From the NCBI GenBank assembly GCA_033297075.1, contig MU858129.1:103626-167625 (forward strand): a stretch of 64,000 bases of DNA, given 5' to 3'. Shown piece by piece: positions 1-11,841 of this stretch. The first letter of the stretch is position 1. Each line of letters opens with the position of its first letter. This DNA comes from Rhypophila decipiens (lineage: Eukaryota; Ascomycota; Sordariomycetes; Sordariales; Naviculisporaceae). The notes beneath the pieces were generated by a model that did no database searches, was not told the DNA's origin, and worked only from the letters and a program-made list of their open reading frames with translations. Both the position numbers and the translations under genes were made by a program.

Positions 1-268
1 GCATGTCGGAGAGGTGCTCTACTATGGAGAGGGATTCCCATAGGATTATCTTTTCTTCGGAGTCGGAGTCGGAGGATGAGGAGATGTCGTGAAGACAGGG
101 GACGTGGGCGGTTGGGGAGAAGGCTTTCCATTGGGGCTGGCTGTACGAGCCTGGAGTTAGGTACTCTAGGTGTTCGAGGAAGGGGATGTTTAGGACCTTC
201 ATGAGGAGCCATGGTCGGAGGGACCAGGACGAGTAGTTCTTGTTTGTTATGTAGAGGTGGTAGACCAT
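1..268 (-). CDS. Glutathione S-transferase family protein, 5' part only (runs off left edge)
   Basis: Reading the minus strand from the ATG at 268-266 gives 89 open codons to the window edge with no stop. The N-terminus contains NYSSWSLRPWLLMK, the signature of the thioredoxin-like N-terminal domain in one GST subgroup, in which the first Ser/Tyr side chains contact glutathione. Further on come the TAHVPCL stretch (the cis-Pro region that holds the glutathione backbone) and WESLSIVEHL, which matches the usual W-D/E-S-x-A-I-x-E-Y-L glutathione-binding helix. An acidic serine-rich insert (SSSSDSDSEE) lies before that helix. The C-terminal all-alpha substrate domain is outside the window, so substrate and subclass cannot be called. 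Family assignment is from motif recognition; detoxification conjugation is inference from the family. Confidence 0.8.
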   Translation of the reverse strand, partial: MVYHLYITNKNYSSWSLRPWLLMKVLNIPFLEHLEYLTPGSYSQPQWKAFSPTAHVPCLHDISSSSDSDSEEKIILWESLSIVEHLSDM

Positions 269-1218
269 GGTGATGTTGTTTGGAGGTGAGACTGGTTGAG
301 TAGTAGTTCGGTTGATGAGATTTGACTCTCTACTCGATTGGTGATCTGGGAAGGGGGCTTCGTTTAAATATGAGCAAAGCAACAAAGGTTGTAAGTTGTT
401 TGTGTCGTATCTTGTGTGGTATTGATAGTTTGATAATATCGGACGCCTGATGAGTGCGCGCGATAACAGAGAGGGCTGAAGGGAGGAGGTGTAAAGAGCT
501 GCTTTGTTCTAAGAAGACGGAATATTTATGTCAAGGCTCTTTATATCATTCATCATAAACACTATCATCAACGGTTCATTGCACGCCCTTTTCGTGACTA
601 TGACTCCTGATGCAGCAAGCCGCTGCCGAGCCAGGGTTGTATAACAGACACACCCCACTGGCTCATTCGTATAAATCACCCACAATCCCCAGATATGGAG
701 ACTCAGATACTGAGGGTAAATTCATCAGTTGTTAAAGTATGTATGTAAATTCTTCTCAAAGACGTAACATATGAGTCCCGCAAGAATACACCAAATATCA
801 AATCTACAACATATTACGGACTTATAGATACAGAAATCGTATTCCGTCGCAGTGGTTACCCCATCCCGGCCGTCCGGGACACTGCCGTACGCCTTTCGTT
901 AGACGTTGGACCGGCGGCATTGCATGCATTAACGAGCTTCCTAAACCACCTTAGAGCGTTTATGTTTGGACTAGCAAACAAGAGAGTAGCACTGGTACGA
1001 AACTCAGTGCCTGCACCTCTTACAAAGACGCCCACCTATGACACCAAAGTGTCCTGATGAAGTTGAAGATCCCAAGATATCTTGTCCGCTGAACATGGAT
1101 CCAAAAATCCAATTCGGAAATGCCAAGAGAATCGGTATCTAGATTTATACTGTCGTTCTGTTCCCTGTCTATATGTTTTATTTGACATGGCCACAACGAC
1201 ATCTCCTCCAGCAGCGAC
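269..1218. other. Intergenic, GST promoter side and 3' flank of WRS1
   Basis: This 950-bp stretch lies upstream of the GST start and downstream of the tryptophanyl-tRNA synthetase stop. I see only short open frames without ATG starts or protein-like composition, and no RNA gene or repeat. Confidence 0.6.
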
Positions 1219-2873
1219 CTAAGCCTCAGCAGCCGGGGCGGCAGTCTGTCCCTCCTTCTCCTTGGCCTTCTGGGCCTTCTTTGCCTCGATCTGCTTCTGC
1301 TTCTCGAGCTTCTTGAGCTGGTTCTTTGTCATCTTGCCATCACCCGCTCCCTCCTCGCCTCCATTTGCAGCAGCGTCACCCGCAGGCACAACCTGTGGTA
1401 CCACTCGTGGGGCATGGGGATTTCCAACCCACTTCAAAGGGCGCTCCGACATAAACAGCTTAACTGTCTCATCGTCAACCTTGTGCCTCAGTTCTTGGAA
1501 CTCGCCAACGTATTGCTGCAGCTCTTTGATGCAGATAGCCTTGAGCTCACCCGTGAGCATCTTGCCAGACTCATACTCTTGCCGGATACGCTCAAGCTCA
1601 TCGTCATCTTCAAGGAAGAAACGGAGATACTGGAAGCTGACATCGACATCGGTGCGGCCTCCCTGAGCTCTGTGCTCTTCCTGGCTCACCTTTCCCCCTG
1701 AGAAGGCGTACCTAGAAATAGTACGTTGCGTCAGCAAAGCTCGCTATGACCAGCTGGTCTGCCAGCAACTTTGAAAGCTTACTTGTTGATCTTGTTCTTT
1801 ATTTGACTAGGAGTGTCCTTCATGAAAATGGCAGACTCGTCGATCGAGGCTGACATCTTGGTGCCCGGTCCCTGAAGCGCATCAAGGAACTTGGCATGGA
1901 TCATGCTGGGCTTGGCAAACTTGATTCTGGATGCCACGTCTCTGGTCATGCGGAAATAAGGATCCTGATCAATAGCACATGGAATCAAGGCTGGGATGGC
2001 ACATGTCTTCTTCTCGTCGTCTCCAAAGATGAACGGGAAGGAATTGGCGAATGAACTGGCACCCTGAATCGCTCCGAAGTGAATCCTGCCAATGTTGCTG
2101 CTCTCATTGAATCCGAAGATGGCTCTCGCTTGATTGAGCGTGATATGCTTGCTGATTCGCACGCAGTTCTTGTAGAAGGCGCCGCCCATGAACTCGAAAT
2201 CGGAGAAGATAAATGTCTTTGCGGGATCGAACCCAACAGCGATGATGTCTTTTACGTTGCTGTTGCAGTATCCCATCACTTCCTCGATTGTGCGCTTTTC
2301 GGAGAAGAGGTATTTCTCGTCATCTAGATCCTGGTCAGTTGCAGGTCCAAAGCAACATCAAATTTCTAGAGCTTACCAGTAAGCATGATCACCAGTGGTA
2401 CATCAAAGACATCCTGCAACCACTTGGTAAAGGTGAAGGGCACCGTGTGTCCAATGTGAATGGCGTCGGAGGAAGGGCCGCGGCCGGTGTAGAGGAAGAA
2501 CGGCTCCCCTTTCTCGTAACGATCTAATATGACCTCGAATTCCCTGTGGGAGAACACAATGCCTCTTCTTAGGAAACGGTGTGGCTTTTTCCCAGTAACA
2601 CGCTCAAATCTGGCCAGTAACTCCTCGTCGATCAACTTTGTGCCGAACTCTTCGACCAATTTCTTGTAGTCGATCGCCTTGACGACGCCATCTGCGCCGA
2701 CCTCTCCTTGGACCTGAAGACAAACCGAAAGTTAGTCACAAGTTCGACTCGTCTGTCACTCGTAGGGGGCGTACGTTGTATGGATCGATCGTCTGTTTCG
2801 AGGCCTGGGGCTGGACAACTTCAGGAATGGGCGACTCTTTGAGAGCCTCTGCGTTGACGCTTGTGGCAGCCAT
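1219..2873 (-). CDS. WRS1: Cytosolic tryptophanyl-tRNA synthetase, four exons
   Basis: Class I aminoacyl-tRNA synthetase that charges tRNA-Trp in the cytosol. Exons on the minus strand are 2873-2775, 2713-2377, 2323-1783 and 1711-1219, giving 489 aa in one frame. The third exon is joined at the TAG before ATGACGAG, which restores the conserved LTDDEKYLF. Class I signatures are clear: SDAIHIGH (HIGH at residues 119-122) and KMSAS at 301-305, which bind ATP. The C-terminus ends in a lysine/alanine-rich tail ([21 protein letters not shown]), a common feature of eukaryotic synthetases. No mitochondrial presequence precedes the ATG, and length matches the cytosolic fungal enzyme. The gene is divergent from MRF1 with 607 bp between the two starts. 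The call is secure. Confidence 0.96.
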
Positions 2874-3480
2874 TGTGTTCGTCTGGCGGGCAAGCTCAAT
2901 TGGTTAGAATGCAATGAAGCGATCGAGTCAACTTTCCCGGGAAGCTTCGTGGACAATATTTCAAGTATGGGAAGTTGCCAGAGTTTCACAGTGAGTCAGC
3001 CTTGCGCCTCTATAATAAATCCCAGGATAATGGCGGGGGAGGGGTCGCCGTTGTTCAATGGAACTTCAGGCCCCACACGGGAGACCGGGACAAAAAACAG
3101 TACCATGACATGAGGACAAGTACATAGCCGCTACAGATACTGGGAAGCACATCAAATCAGATACTATATTGAAATATTGAGTAGTTTGGAATTTTTCATC
3201 ATCCTCCATAACAACATAGCTGGCCGGACTCATCATCTGTATTCCCTTCTTCCAAAGGCTGCGACAAACCGACAATGGTAATCGTACATGTACCTTACGG
3301 TCGGTCAATACTTGTGGGCTACTTCTAGAAGGCGGCTGTACCCGGCAGAATTCGGCCCCTGTCAACATCCTTGTTGAGCATGCATGGCCCGGCAGGCAAG
3401 ATCCAAAATTTTGGGTAGCTCCCCTGAAAGCTTTCAGATGAACGAGTCGCGATCAAATCGCCTGTCAATGTATCGCAAAT
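2874..3480. promoter_or_regulatory. Shared divergent promoter region of WRS1 and MRF1
   Basis: These 607 bp separate two head-to-head starts, one for a cytosolic tRNA synthetase and one for a mitochondrial translation termination factor. No coding frame in it is convincing. It must carry both core promoters; a shared regulatory element is possible but none was identified. Confidence 0.6.
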
Positions 3481-4822
3481 ATGTTTACGGCACCATGGGT
3501 GTGTCGAAGCTGTGCGCATTCGCTGAAACGCGCCAATATATTTCAACTCATACGGAGAGCTAGTACAAGTTTGTGCACCCTTTCGCCTACACATTATTCA
3601 TCCGCTAACTTGCCTATGTTAAGCCGCCCCTGGGGGTCTTCCGACATCTCTCTTCGAGAGAGCAAGAAAGATTACTGCCGAACACGATCAATTGAGTACA
3701 CAACTCGCGGCGACCTTCGATACCAAGGTTGCGAAACGCGCCGGTGAGATCGCCAGAGTTGCGACTGCATTCAAAGAGCTGGAAAAGGCGACTGCATCCT
3801 TGGAAGAACTTGAACCGCTGTTGAGATCGGAAGATGCAGAGCTCCGGGAACTGGCCAAAGACGACATCGAGTCTACAACGGCAGAACTGGCCACCCTGAG
3901 ACACAACCTCTCGGTGGCTCTGACGCCGAAACATCCGTTCGCAGATATGCCGTGTCTGCTCGAAATACGACCCGGACCCGGTGGTATTGAGGGGCGTTTC
4001 TTCGCCGACTCTGTTTTCCGAATGTACAAGGACTATTGCTCAAATAAGGGGTTCCGAACACGCGTGGTTAAATATGAGATCTCGGATGCGGAAGGGGTTA
4101 AAGGCAACGACGGGGAGCTCCCATTGCAGGAAGCTGTGCTGGAGGTGCAGGACGAGGGTTCTTACCAGTTATTTCGTGCTGAAGCGGGCATGCACCGTGT
4201 CCAACGGGTCCCCGCCACCGAGACGAAGGGACGGACTCACACCAGCGCTGTAGGCGTGTGGGTTCTCCCCTCCTTTCCTGAGACGGGCAGTCCCGAGATG
4301 GAAAGTGATTTCGAGAACCCGGAAAGCGACTTTTACATCGACCCAGCAGATGTCAAGACCGAGACGATGAGGGCGCGGGGAGCCGGCGGCCAGCACGTCA
4401 ACAAGACGGAATCGGCAATTCGGCTGACCCATATACCTACGGGAACGACAGTGAGCATGCAAGATTCACGATCACAGTCGCAGAACCGCGTCTCGGCTTG
4501 GCGGATTCTTCGCTCGCGGATTGCTCAACAACGGCGAGAAGCTCGAGAGGAGCTGGCCCGTAGTTTGAGAAGCAGTGTGCTGGCGAACTCGCAGATTACG
4601 CGCGGCGACAAGATCCGGACGTACAACTACCAGCAAGACAGGTGCACAGATCACCGCAGCGGACTTACCGTTGCCAATCTGCCCAATGTCCTGATAGGAG
4701 GAGACGTGCTGGACAGAGTAATCGCTAGTGCCCAGGCATGGCTTGCTGAGAGAGACATCAAGGCTCTGGAAGCTGACGAGGGGGCTGCTGCTGCTGAAGA
4801 GCAGAAGAAGCAGGCCAAATGA
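3481..4822 (+). CDS. MRF1: Mitochondrial peptide chain release factor 1, two exons
   Basis: Class I release factor that recognises stop codons in mitochondrial ribosomes and triggers peptide release. Exon 1 (3481-3562) encodes an Arg/Ser-rich amphipathic start, MFTAPWVCRSCAHSLKR, typical of a matrix presequence. The intron 3563-3623 has a GTACAA donor, a CTAAC branch at 3604-3608 and a TTAAG acceptor; splicing joins RRA to TAPGGLPTSLFERARK and removes a stop that blocks the second frame. Exon 2 runs 3624-4822, for 426 aa in total. The catalytic GGQ motif (residues 282-284, in GAGGQHVNKTESA) coordinates hydrolysis of peptidyl-tRNA, and the codon-recognition half precedes it. Length agrees with fungal mtRF1. 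The only ATG that gives both presequence and a clean splice is at 3481. Confidence 0.95.
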
Positions 4823-6400
4823 GTTGTCAGTGGTGGCTGACTTGTACATGTATGTATATTACCTTTTGTCCCTATCGGGCTGTATAAAATCAATGCATTA
4901 TGTTGCCATAGTCTGGAGTTGATGGCTCTCGTCCCGCCCGCCCTCTCGCCTTTAATGCCCCCGGCACTTTTACATTCTGTTTTAATTCCGTATTTCATGA
5001 GAGCTGGGATCCTGGCACCTCAGTCTCTACATATTTCATTTCGGGTTTCTCTTGCGAGTACGCAGGATACCCAGGCGTGGACATCTCTGATCGGAGTGAT
5101 GGTTGACGTATTGGTCCCCACACCGACCGCTCTCCGAGTCTCCACAGCGGCCAATGTGCAGGACGGTCCAATCAGCCCCGAGGATTTATAACGGACCTGC
5201 CTGATCGGGACGAGCCATCAGAAGGTGACGACCGGATGGTAACCCTTCCTTGGCATCAATTTATTATTATTCCAAACCATTTATTCAGAGTCATACATCG
5301 GGGTCCCATGTCGCACAACATACTCAGGATCGCATCATGGTGGTAGATTCTCTCTCTCGCATCGGCAGCTTCGCCAACCGAGTCCCTAACAGATTGAATC
5401 ATTCACATACAATGACCCTGGTAAACCATTCCCCGATGGCCTGATTCTCAAGTTCTTTTCGAGCAACATATCCGTGACCCCCATCATATCATAATGAGGG
5501 CTGGAGAAAAACAGCAAGGCAAGCAACATGGGACCCTGTCACACGGGTGTAAAAATAGGGTATGAAGATCAGATATACTTTTCTAGCTCTTTTAGGGTAT
5601 TAATCACTTTCTCCTTGACAGCCTAACCCGGGTCTTCTCAGCGGTTATTCAGAATACTGATAGATTTCACACCCCATTTTTACACCCGCATGCCTGTTTT
5701 CTGCGGCCTCTTTGGTTTGCTGTGTCGTCGTCATCGACGGATATTCACCGAGCACTACATTCACACATCCATGTGTCTAAACGCCGACAGGGTCCAGCGA
5801 TACGTCCTCTTTGCCTCAACATCCATGCCCTTCACCGTTGGTCAAGCTGCAGGTATCAGCGGAATGCCCCCAACAACATTTCCAAGATGGGTAGGTGCAG
5901 GAAAACCTCGCAGGATGAGGTCGTATCGAGACAAGGGGGACCAAGGAATCTACGGACAATCTTTGCCCGGTCTTCGTCACTCTCCTCTATCTCCCAGCCT
6001 CCTTTCCTACATTGTATATTGTGGGTAGTAGACTTAGGTCTACGATTTTGAATTCTTTCTTATCATCAGTTCGCATGAGAGCGTCATTGACGGTATAGGA
6101 AGGTGATTTGATCAGCCCAAATACCATCTCCTGCTCCCATTCCCATCCCTAGATATCTGACTGGGAATCCCGGACTTCCAAGACTCCCTTTTCTCCAATT
6201 CATTAACTCCCCAATCCCCATCTGCAGGATACGTCTGGGCATGACGTGTGTTGCAAGTGCGTAGCATCTGCTTATCCTACCCAAGACTGCCTCGTACCCA
6301 AGTTACCTGATGCCAAGCTCCTGAGCCGCCTCACCGGAGACCGAGTTACAATCAAAGATCTGTGTTTCTGGACTTATACTTCTTATCGATACCTGCCAAG
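4823..6400. other. Intergenic, MRF1 3' flank and carboxypeptidase promoter, with an inverted-repeat pair
   Basis: These 1.6 kb hold no supportable gene. The longest open frames (about 110 aa around 5690-6051) lack family resemblance. The only structure seen is the 18-bp inverted repeat pair at 5544-5561 and 5671-5688, listed separately. Confidence 0.55.
5544..5688. repeat. Short element bounded by inverted repeats (possible MITE relic)
   Basis: The left arm 5544-5561 reads CGGGTGTAAAAATAGGGT and the right arm 5671-5688 is its reverse complement with one mismatch. Similarity continues inward to about 23 bp with only transition differences. The 145-bp interval has no coding frame. Both outer ends are followed by a CA dinucleotide, which is weak support for a target duplication. 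A non-autonomous transposon relic is the best guess; chance or a regulatory cruciform cannot be excluded. Confidence 0.4.
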
Positions 6401-8264
6401 ATGCGCTGGGGATCAGCTGTCGTCCCTCTGCTTCTCTGGGCTACTGATTGTCAGGCAACGTCCAGTGGTCGGAGTCTGAAGCATGCTGGCAAGCGTCTGC
6501 ATGAGCATGCTCAGAAGTACCGTCAAAAGCTCCCAAGAGATGGCAGACATGTGTCTGCGAGAGATGCTACTAATACGACCACGCCAAGGTTCCTGACGTC
6601 CAAGAGCCAAAGTGAGTAAAGCACTGTCTTTTATCTATAAGTGGGATAGTCGCTAACAAGCTGTCAATTCTATAGAATTCTCTGTCAATGGGACTGGTAT
6701 TCCAGATGTCGACTTTGACGTGGGCGAGAGCTACGCTGGTTCTCTCCCCATCAGCCAAAAGCCAGGCGAGGGCAGTAACTTGTTCTTCTGGTTCTTTTCC
6801 TCGACAGACCCGGATCCGGAACAGGAGATACTCATATGGCTAAACGGTGGTGTAAGTTGCCCCCATTTATGTGAAGATGGAGCATGACATTTTGATAGTC
6901 ACTAACACGCATGATAAACACAGCCCGGATGCTCCAGCTTTGAAGGCCTGATCCAGGAGAACGGGCCTTTTCTCTGGCAATATGGGACCTACAAGCCAGT
7001 CAAGAACCCGTGGAGCTGGAACAAGTTGACCAACATCGTCTACATCGAGCAACCAATGGGCACAGGCTTTTCCACCGGCACCCCGACCATAACCAGCGAG
7101 GAAGAACTCGCCCAGCAGTTCCTCGGCTGGTGGACGAACTTTATCGACACCTTTGACATGCACAACTACAAGGTCTACATCGCAGGAGAGTCCTACGCAG
7201 GCCAGTACTGCCCGTACATAGCCGACGCCATGCTCAGCACCAAAAACAAGACCTACTTCGACATGTCGGGGATGCTAATCTACGACCCCGTGATAAGCTA
7301 CGACGAAATCCAAGAACCCATCCCCGCAGTCCAGTTCACCGAGTACTGGGCAGGCCTCTTCCCCTTCAACGACACCTTCCGCGCCCACCTCGAACACCGC
7401 GACGCCCAATGTGGCTATTCTGATTTCATAACCGAGTACCTCGTCTACCCGCCCAAGAACCACGCCCACATGCCCCACCGCCTGCCCGGAACCCACCGCA
7501 ACGGCACAACCCGCAAAGAATGCAACGACATATTCGAGGACATCTTTGACTCCATCCTCTGGCTGAACCCTTGCTTCGACATCTACCAAGTCGCCACCAC
7601 CTGCCCTCTACTCTGGGACATCCTCGGCTTCCCCGGCTCAGTGCCCTACCTCCCCGCCGGCGCGTCAATCTACTTCAACCGAACCGACGTCAAGACAGCC
7701 ATCCATGCGCCCCTGGATTTCAACTGGGAAGGCTGCTCCGAGATAGACGTCTTTGTGAACGGAACAGACCGCTCCCTACCCTCAAGCTTCACCTCTCTCC
7801 CCCGCGTGATCGAACAGACAGGCAACGTGATGATAGCCCACGGCGCATTGGACATGGTCCTCCTCGCCAACGGCACCCTCCTCGGAATCCAGAATATGAC
7901 CTGGTCCGGGAAGATCGGCTTCCAAAAGAAACCAGTCGAACCATTTTACGTGCCGTATAACACCATCACCGACGAGTCGAGTCTTGCTGCTGCGGGCGTG
8001 TTTGGGACGACGCATACGGAGAGAGGGTTGACATATGTGGGTGTTGATTTGGCGGGGCATATGGTGCCGCAGTATGCGCCTTCTGCGGCGTTTCGTCAGC
8101 TGGAGTTCTTGTTGGGGCGGGTGGATTGTTTGGACTGTAGGAAACCGTTTACTGTTGACCTGGAGGCGCCGCAGAGTGAGGCGAGGTTGGGCAAGGGGAC
8201 GGCGCCGCAGGGGTGGAGTTATGGGCCGGGAAAGGATAGGGCTAGAAGGAAGAGAAGGGTCTGA
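6401..8264 (+). CDS. Secreted serine carboxypeptidase (peptidase family S10), three exons
   Basis: Removes C-terminal residues from peptides at acidic pH, in the secretory pathway, vacuole or outside the cell. Exons are 6401-6611, 6676-6851 and 6924-8264, giving 575 aa. The start [13 protein letters not shown] resembles a signal peptide. The oxyanion-hole motif WLNGGPGCSS is restored exactly at the exon 2/3 junction, which confirms that splice. The triad is visible: Ser219 in GESYAG, Asp439 in GALDMVL and His508 in GHMVPQYAP. Several N-x-S/T sites suggest glycosylation. The C-terminus ends in a basic run (RARRKRRV), unusual for a mature secreted carboxypeptidase and possibly a cleaved tail; no Kex1-type C-terminal membrane segment is present. 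Subtype (CPY-like or secreted CPD-S1-like) is not resolved. Confidence 0.93.
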
Positions 8265-8690
8265 GTTGGGTCAGTCAGTCAACCAAAGGGCTTGGTGGGT
8301 ATGGAATGTAATTCGTAAGTAAATATGAATGAGAGGTCACTTACTTGGCCCAGTTGGTCGGTGCCTAGCTGCCTAACTTATCCTGATATCGCACTGGAAT
8401 CGAATGTTGACGAATGTGTACTTGGATATATATATACACGTAGTATAATAACACACGTTCTTTCCGAGCCTTTTGCTATTGTGAGGAGGAGCCCATACAA
8501 GATATGGGAGAGAACATGCTGTTCCAACTAGCCGAATTGGCAAGAGAGCTCGCCATTTTCCGACAGCTACCTAGGACATAATATTAGTAAGTTATCAACT
8601 ACAAGCTTGTTCCAAGCGTCTCCTGACAGAAAGGGTGTCGATGCCCGTTTTTGGACGCTATTAGCAGCCGCCGCGAAACAGACTACTGCT
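8265..8690. other. Convergent 3' intergenic region
   Basis: These 426 bp separate the stops of the carboxypeptidase and the minus-strand membrane protein. They hold only 3' flank sequence and nothing further that I can support. Confidence 0.55.
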
Positions 8691-9357
8691 TTACCATCTC
8701 TCGAAGAAGGCTCCGAGTCTAGTTGGGCCGCCGCCCGAGTTTATCCCCTGAGGCGTTGTTGTTGTTGTTGAGACATCAAATTCGACCAGCTCTTCAAAGG
8801 CCGATAGGTCCTTGATATAACGAAAGTCTTCAATGGCCCATTTCCCTTGACCAACATCAAACAAGGTGCGCCTGTACTGCCAGTGTCGTTGTTGGCCAAG
8901 GTTCTTGGAGTCGTCGTCGCCAATCGGATCGATCTTTTCCCTTTTAGAATGTTCAATATTCTCCTAATTAGCACCATTTGATGTATACATAATGGTGGAA
9001 ATCTGAAACCCCAGCCTGCACCAACGAAACTTACCACAGGATATACTTGTCATCAGGTATCTTGCCTTCCAGTTCCGACTGCATATATTTGCACACATCC
9101 TTGTGCGAGCACCAAACCCTTGACCATCCATACCAATGGATCTCGTCGGGGCTAGCGTCTTGGACAGCAACCGTGTATTCCAAGGAGGAGCCGACATTGC
9201 CCTCCACTTTTGGAATATCCGGGATAATCCCCAATGATATTATTAGAAAAGGAATCAGAAAGAGCAGACACAGAATCTGTATAATTTCTCCCACTCTGGG
9301 ACCAATTATAGGTCTGTCCCTGTCATCTCTCTCGCGCCTCTTGCTGCTGCTCGTCAT
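8691..9357 (-). CDS. Small single-pass membrane protein of unknown function, two exons
   Basis: I do not recognise this family. Exon 1 is 9357-9035 and exon 2 is 8940-8691, giving 190 aa. The splice uses a GTAAGT donor, a GCTAAT branch near 8969-8964 and an AAAAG acceptor; joining there yields YILWEKIDPIG, while nearer AG sites give a frameshifted or stopped frame. The protein has a short basic cytosol-facing start (SSSKRRERDDRDR), one hydrophobic segment around residues 25-47 (IIQILCLLFLIPFLIISLGII), then a soluble domain with conserved-looking Trp, Cys and Tyr (HWYGWSRVWCSHKDVCKY). A Thr run (ACA repeat near 8756-8770) lies close to the C-terminus. The Arg-rich N-terminus suggests an N-in orientation. 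Context gives no functional hint. Confidence 0.72.
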
Positions 9358-9760
9358 TTTATACGTATTTTCTGATGCGATTATGGGTCGAGTTTGGTTT
9401 GTTTGCTGTTGTTTGGTACTGAATGTAGAGAAGAAGAAGAAGATAAAGGAAGAGAAGCCTAGAACAAGAGTAGTGACCGAGTGTATACGGAAGACTGACT
9501 TTGGGTATTTCTGAGAGTTTAATCGTAACCATACGTCGCCCCCGTCCACAAGCCTACCTACAATATTCTACACTTGAAGCTTCACGTGTTAATTATAAAA
9601 GCACATCCAAGTTTGGCGGGACAGCTGGGGTTTTATATGGTGGCGAGGTGTACAGGACAGTGAAGTTCTCGGGTACAACACCAAACATAAGAAAAAGAAG
9701 AAAAAGAGACCTCGATAAGATACATACATACATACATCCATACCACCCTCCAATCTTCAA
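9358..9760. other. Intergenic, promoter of the membrane protein and 3' flank of GRX5
   Basis: 403 bp between two minus-strand genes. There is purine-rich sequence (GAAGAAGAAGAAG near 9429-9441) just upstream of the membrane protein start, probably in its leader. No gene is seen. Confidence 0.5.
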
Positions 9761-10338
9761 TCAAGACTGCATCTCACTCCCCCCCTCGCCCCCCCCACCA
9801 GCAGCCAAAACCCCCTTCTCATCCAACAACTTGGCCAGCTCGCCATTCTGGTGCATAGACACAATGATATCACACCCGCCGACAAACTCCTTGTCGATAT
9901 ACAGCTGCGGGATAGTCGGCCAGTCGCTGTACTCTTTGATCCCCTGGCGGAGCTCGTCATCCTCGAGCACGTTGAACGCGGCGAACTTCTCCGGGTCGAC
10001 ACCTTGCAGGCCTAGGATCTGGATGCTTGCGCGAGAGAATCCACATTGCGGCGTCTCGGGGGTGCCTTTCATGAAGAGGACTACCGGGGCGGAGGACACG
10101 GCTTTGTCGATTGCGAGGCGGGTTTGTTCTGAGAGGAGGCGTTTTGTTTGGGGGTTGAAGAGGATTGGGCGCAGTATTTGGGAGGATGGGTTGCTGCTGC
10201 TTGTTGGGCGTAGGAGGGAGGTGGTTGTTTGTCTGAGGAGGGAGCTCTGGTGGTGGTTTGTCAGTTTAGTCTCTTGTGAGGTTCAGGTTGAGTGGGATTT
10301 GTGATTCTTACCCTGGTGAGAATTGATCTGGAAAACAT
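9761..10338 (-). CDS. GRX5: Mitochondrial monothiol glutaredoxin, two exons
   Basis: Monothiol glutaredoxin of the mitochondrial matrix that carries [2Fe-2S] clusters from the Isu scaffold to acceptor proteins. Exon 1 is only 9 codons (10338-10312, MFSRSILTR); the intron has a GTAAGA donor and a CCACCAG acceptor; exon 2 is 10246-9761. The 170-aa product starts with a Ser/Arg/Leu-rich presequence. The active-site CGFS is at residues 77-80 with the conserved Lys69 (FMKGTP) that helps bind glutathione and the cluster. WPTIPQLY (cis-Pro) and GGCDI (glutathione-binding) follow. The C-terminus has a Gly-rich tail (AAGGGGEGG). Length and motifs fit Grx5 rather than the multi-domain Grx3/4 type. Confidence 0.95.
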
Positions 10339-11841
10339 GACTGCGGTCTTTTCGCGTGGATTAAAAAGTTTTGTCCGTCGAGGCCGCAATGTCTGTTTGT
10401 TTGTGTTGTTCAGAGTTCAAAAATCGAGATTCCCGTTCTGAGGTGATGGTATTGGTAATGCTGTTGTCCCAATCGCGACTTTTTTCGCCCCCGGTCAATT
10501 ACGTAGAGCTCCGAGTGGGGCGAACAGGGGTCTCTGCCGGCCGCTTCCACCGCTGCGTCTCACCACTCGGCCGGGCTTCTACCGAGCGACGACTAACTAC
10601 CGGCAAGCACCTCGACGGGCAAATTCGCTGACAAACGACACAACACGATCAAAAATAGAAGGATTGTCTTCACTCTGCTTCAAAATACACGCTAATGAAT
10701 CCTAACACGGCGAAGGAGACGGAAGGTCTTTTTGCGCACTGTAGTAAACCTGGACTCCTCCCAGATCTGCCACAAAGACACGGGACGGGCAACCTCATTC
10801 GAAAATCCCAACTCGTCAACAGCATGCCCATGCGACTCGATGAGCCTGCAAGACGCTCGTGGATGATCTCGAATTCCCCGCCAAAATCACTTGCCAAACT
10901 TCTGGTCTGCCACAGCTTTCTGGGCCCGGATGGTCTCACGTTCCAATGGTAGGGTCCCAGGAACCTCGCCAAGCCACTCTCACCGTCGCTCTCTGGTGAC
11001 TGCGGTCTCGCTCTTGGTATTGATAGCGGAAAACACCTATCCGCCGTTCTACAGTTCCAAGATCTCTAGTTGGGGCATATTTGTTGCTACGCATGCAGCT
11101 TTTTGGAGCATCCTCTTTATTTTCATCATCTGGTGCGAGTGAGCACTTCAGCCGTGGGCGCGAGCTTTCTCAGCCTCCCCCAGGTCCAGCTCTGCTGCCA
11201 AGCGTCAAAAACCTGTCCGGCATCCGCCATGAAGGAGGCAGACAGTTAGGTTATAAAAGACAATCGGTAATTCAACACCTTGATGTCCATACTAGGGCTC
11301 AATTTCCAGAATACCAAACCAGAGAGGGTGACTCCTGGAATACCGGAATCACAGAATGCCTTTTCAGGAGAAACCAAATATAGCCCCTATTATTCAACCC
11401 CCATCTTTCAGTGACGGGGCAACTCTCTGTAATTACCCCGCAAATGCACCCCAAGCTTTGGGACAAGACACCCCTGCCATACCTCGGCTTCCCCAGGTTT
11501 TCGTTCACACAAGCAACCCCAAGAGTGTGGGGTAGGGGCGATCTCATGTCTACACTAGCAAAGCAAGGGAATGTTGATATGAATGGGAAAGGTACTGGAT
11601 AAGAAATCCGAGGCCATCTTTCATCCTTATAAGATCCGGATTTACTCTCTATATATTTCATCTCTGTTGGTTTATTTACTTGGCTGCTTGCTTCAAATTA
11701 GATTCTCACCACTTCATCTGTCACTTATCCTTCACATCAGTTAAAATCATTCATCCAGTTAAACCAACATCTCATCCTCAACAATCCCATTTCATATCTT
11801 ACCTATCCAGTCACCACCACCAGCACCGACGAGACCTCAAA
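10339..11841. promoter_or_regulatory. Divergent intergenic region between GRX5 and the racemase gene
   Basis: 1.5 kb containing both promoters. A TATATATTT box-like sequence at about 11650-11658 and a pyrimidine/CA-rich leader (11700-11840) precede the + strand start. Open frames here are short, without recognisable products. Confidence 0.5.
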
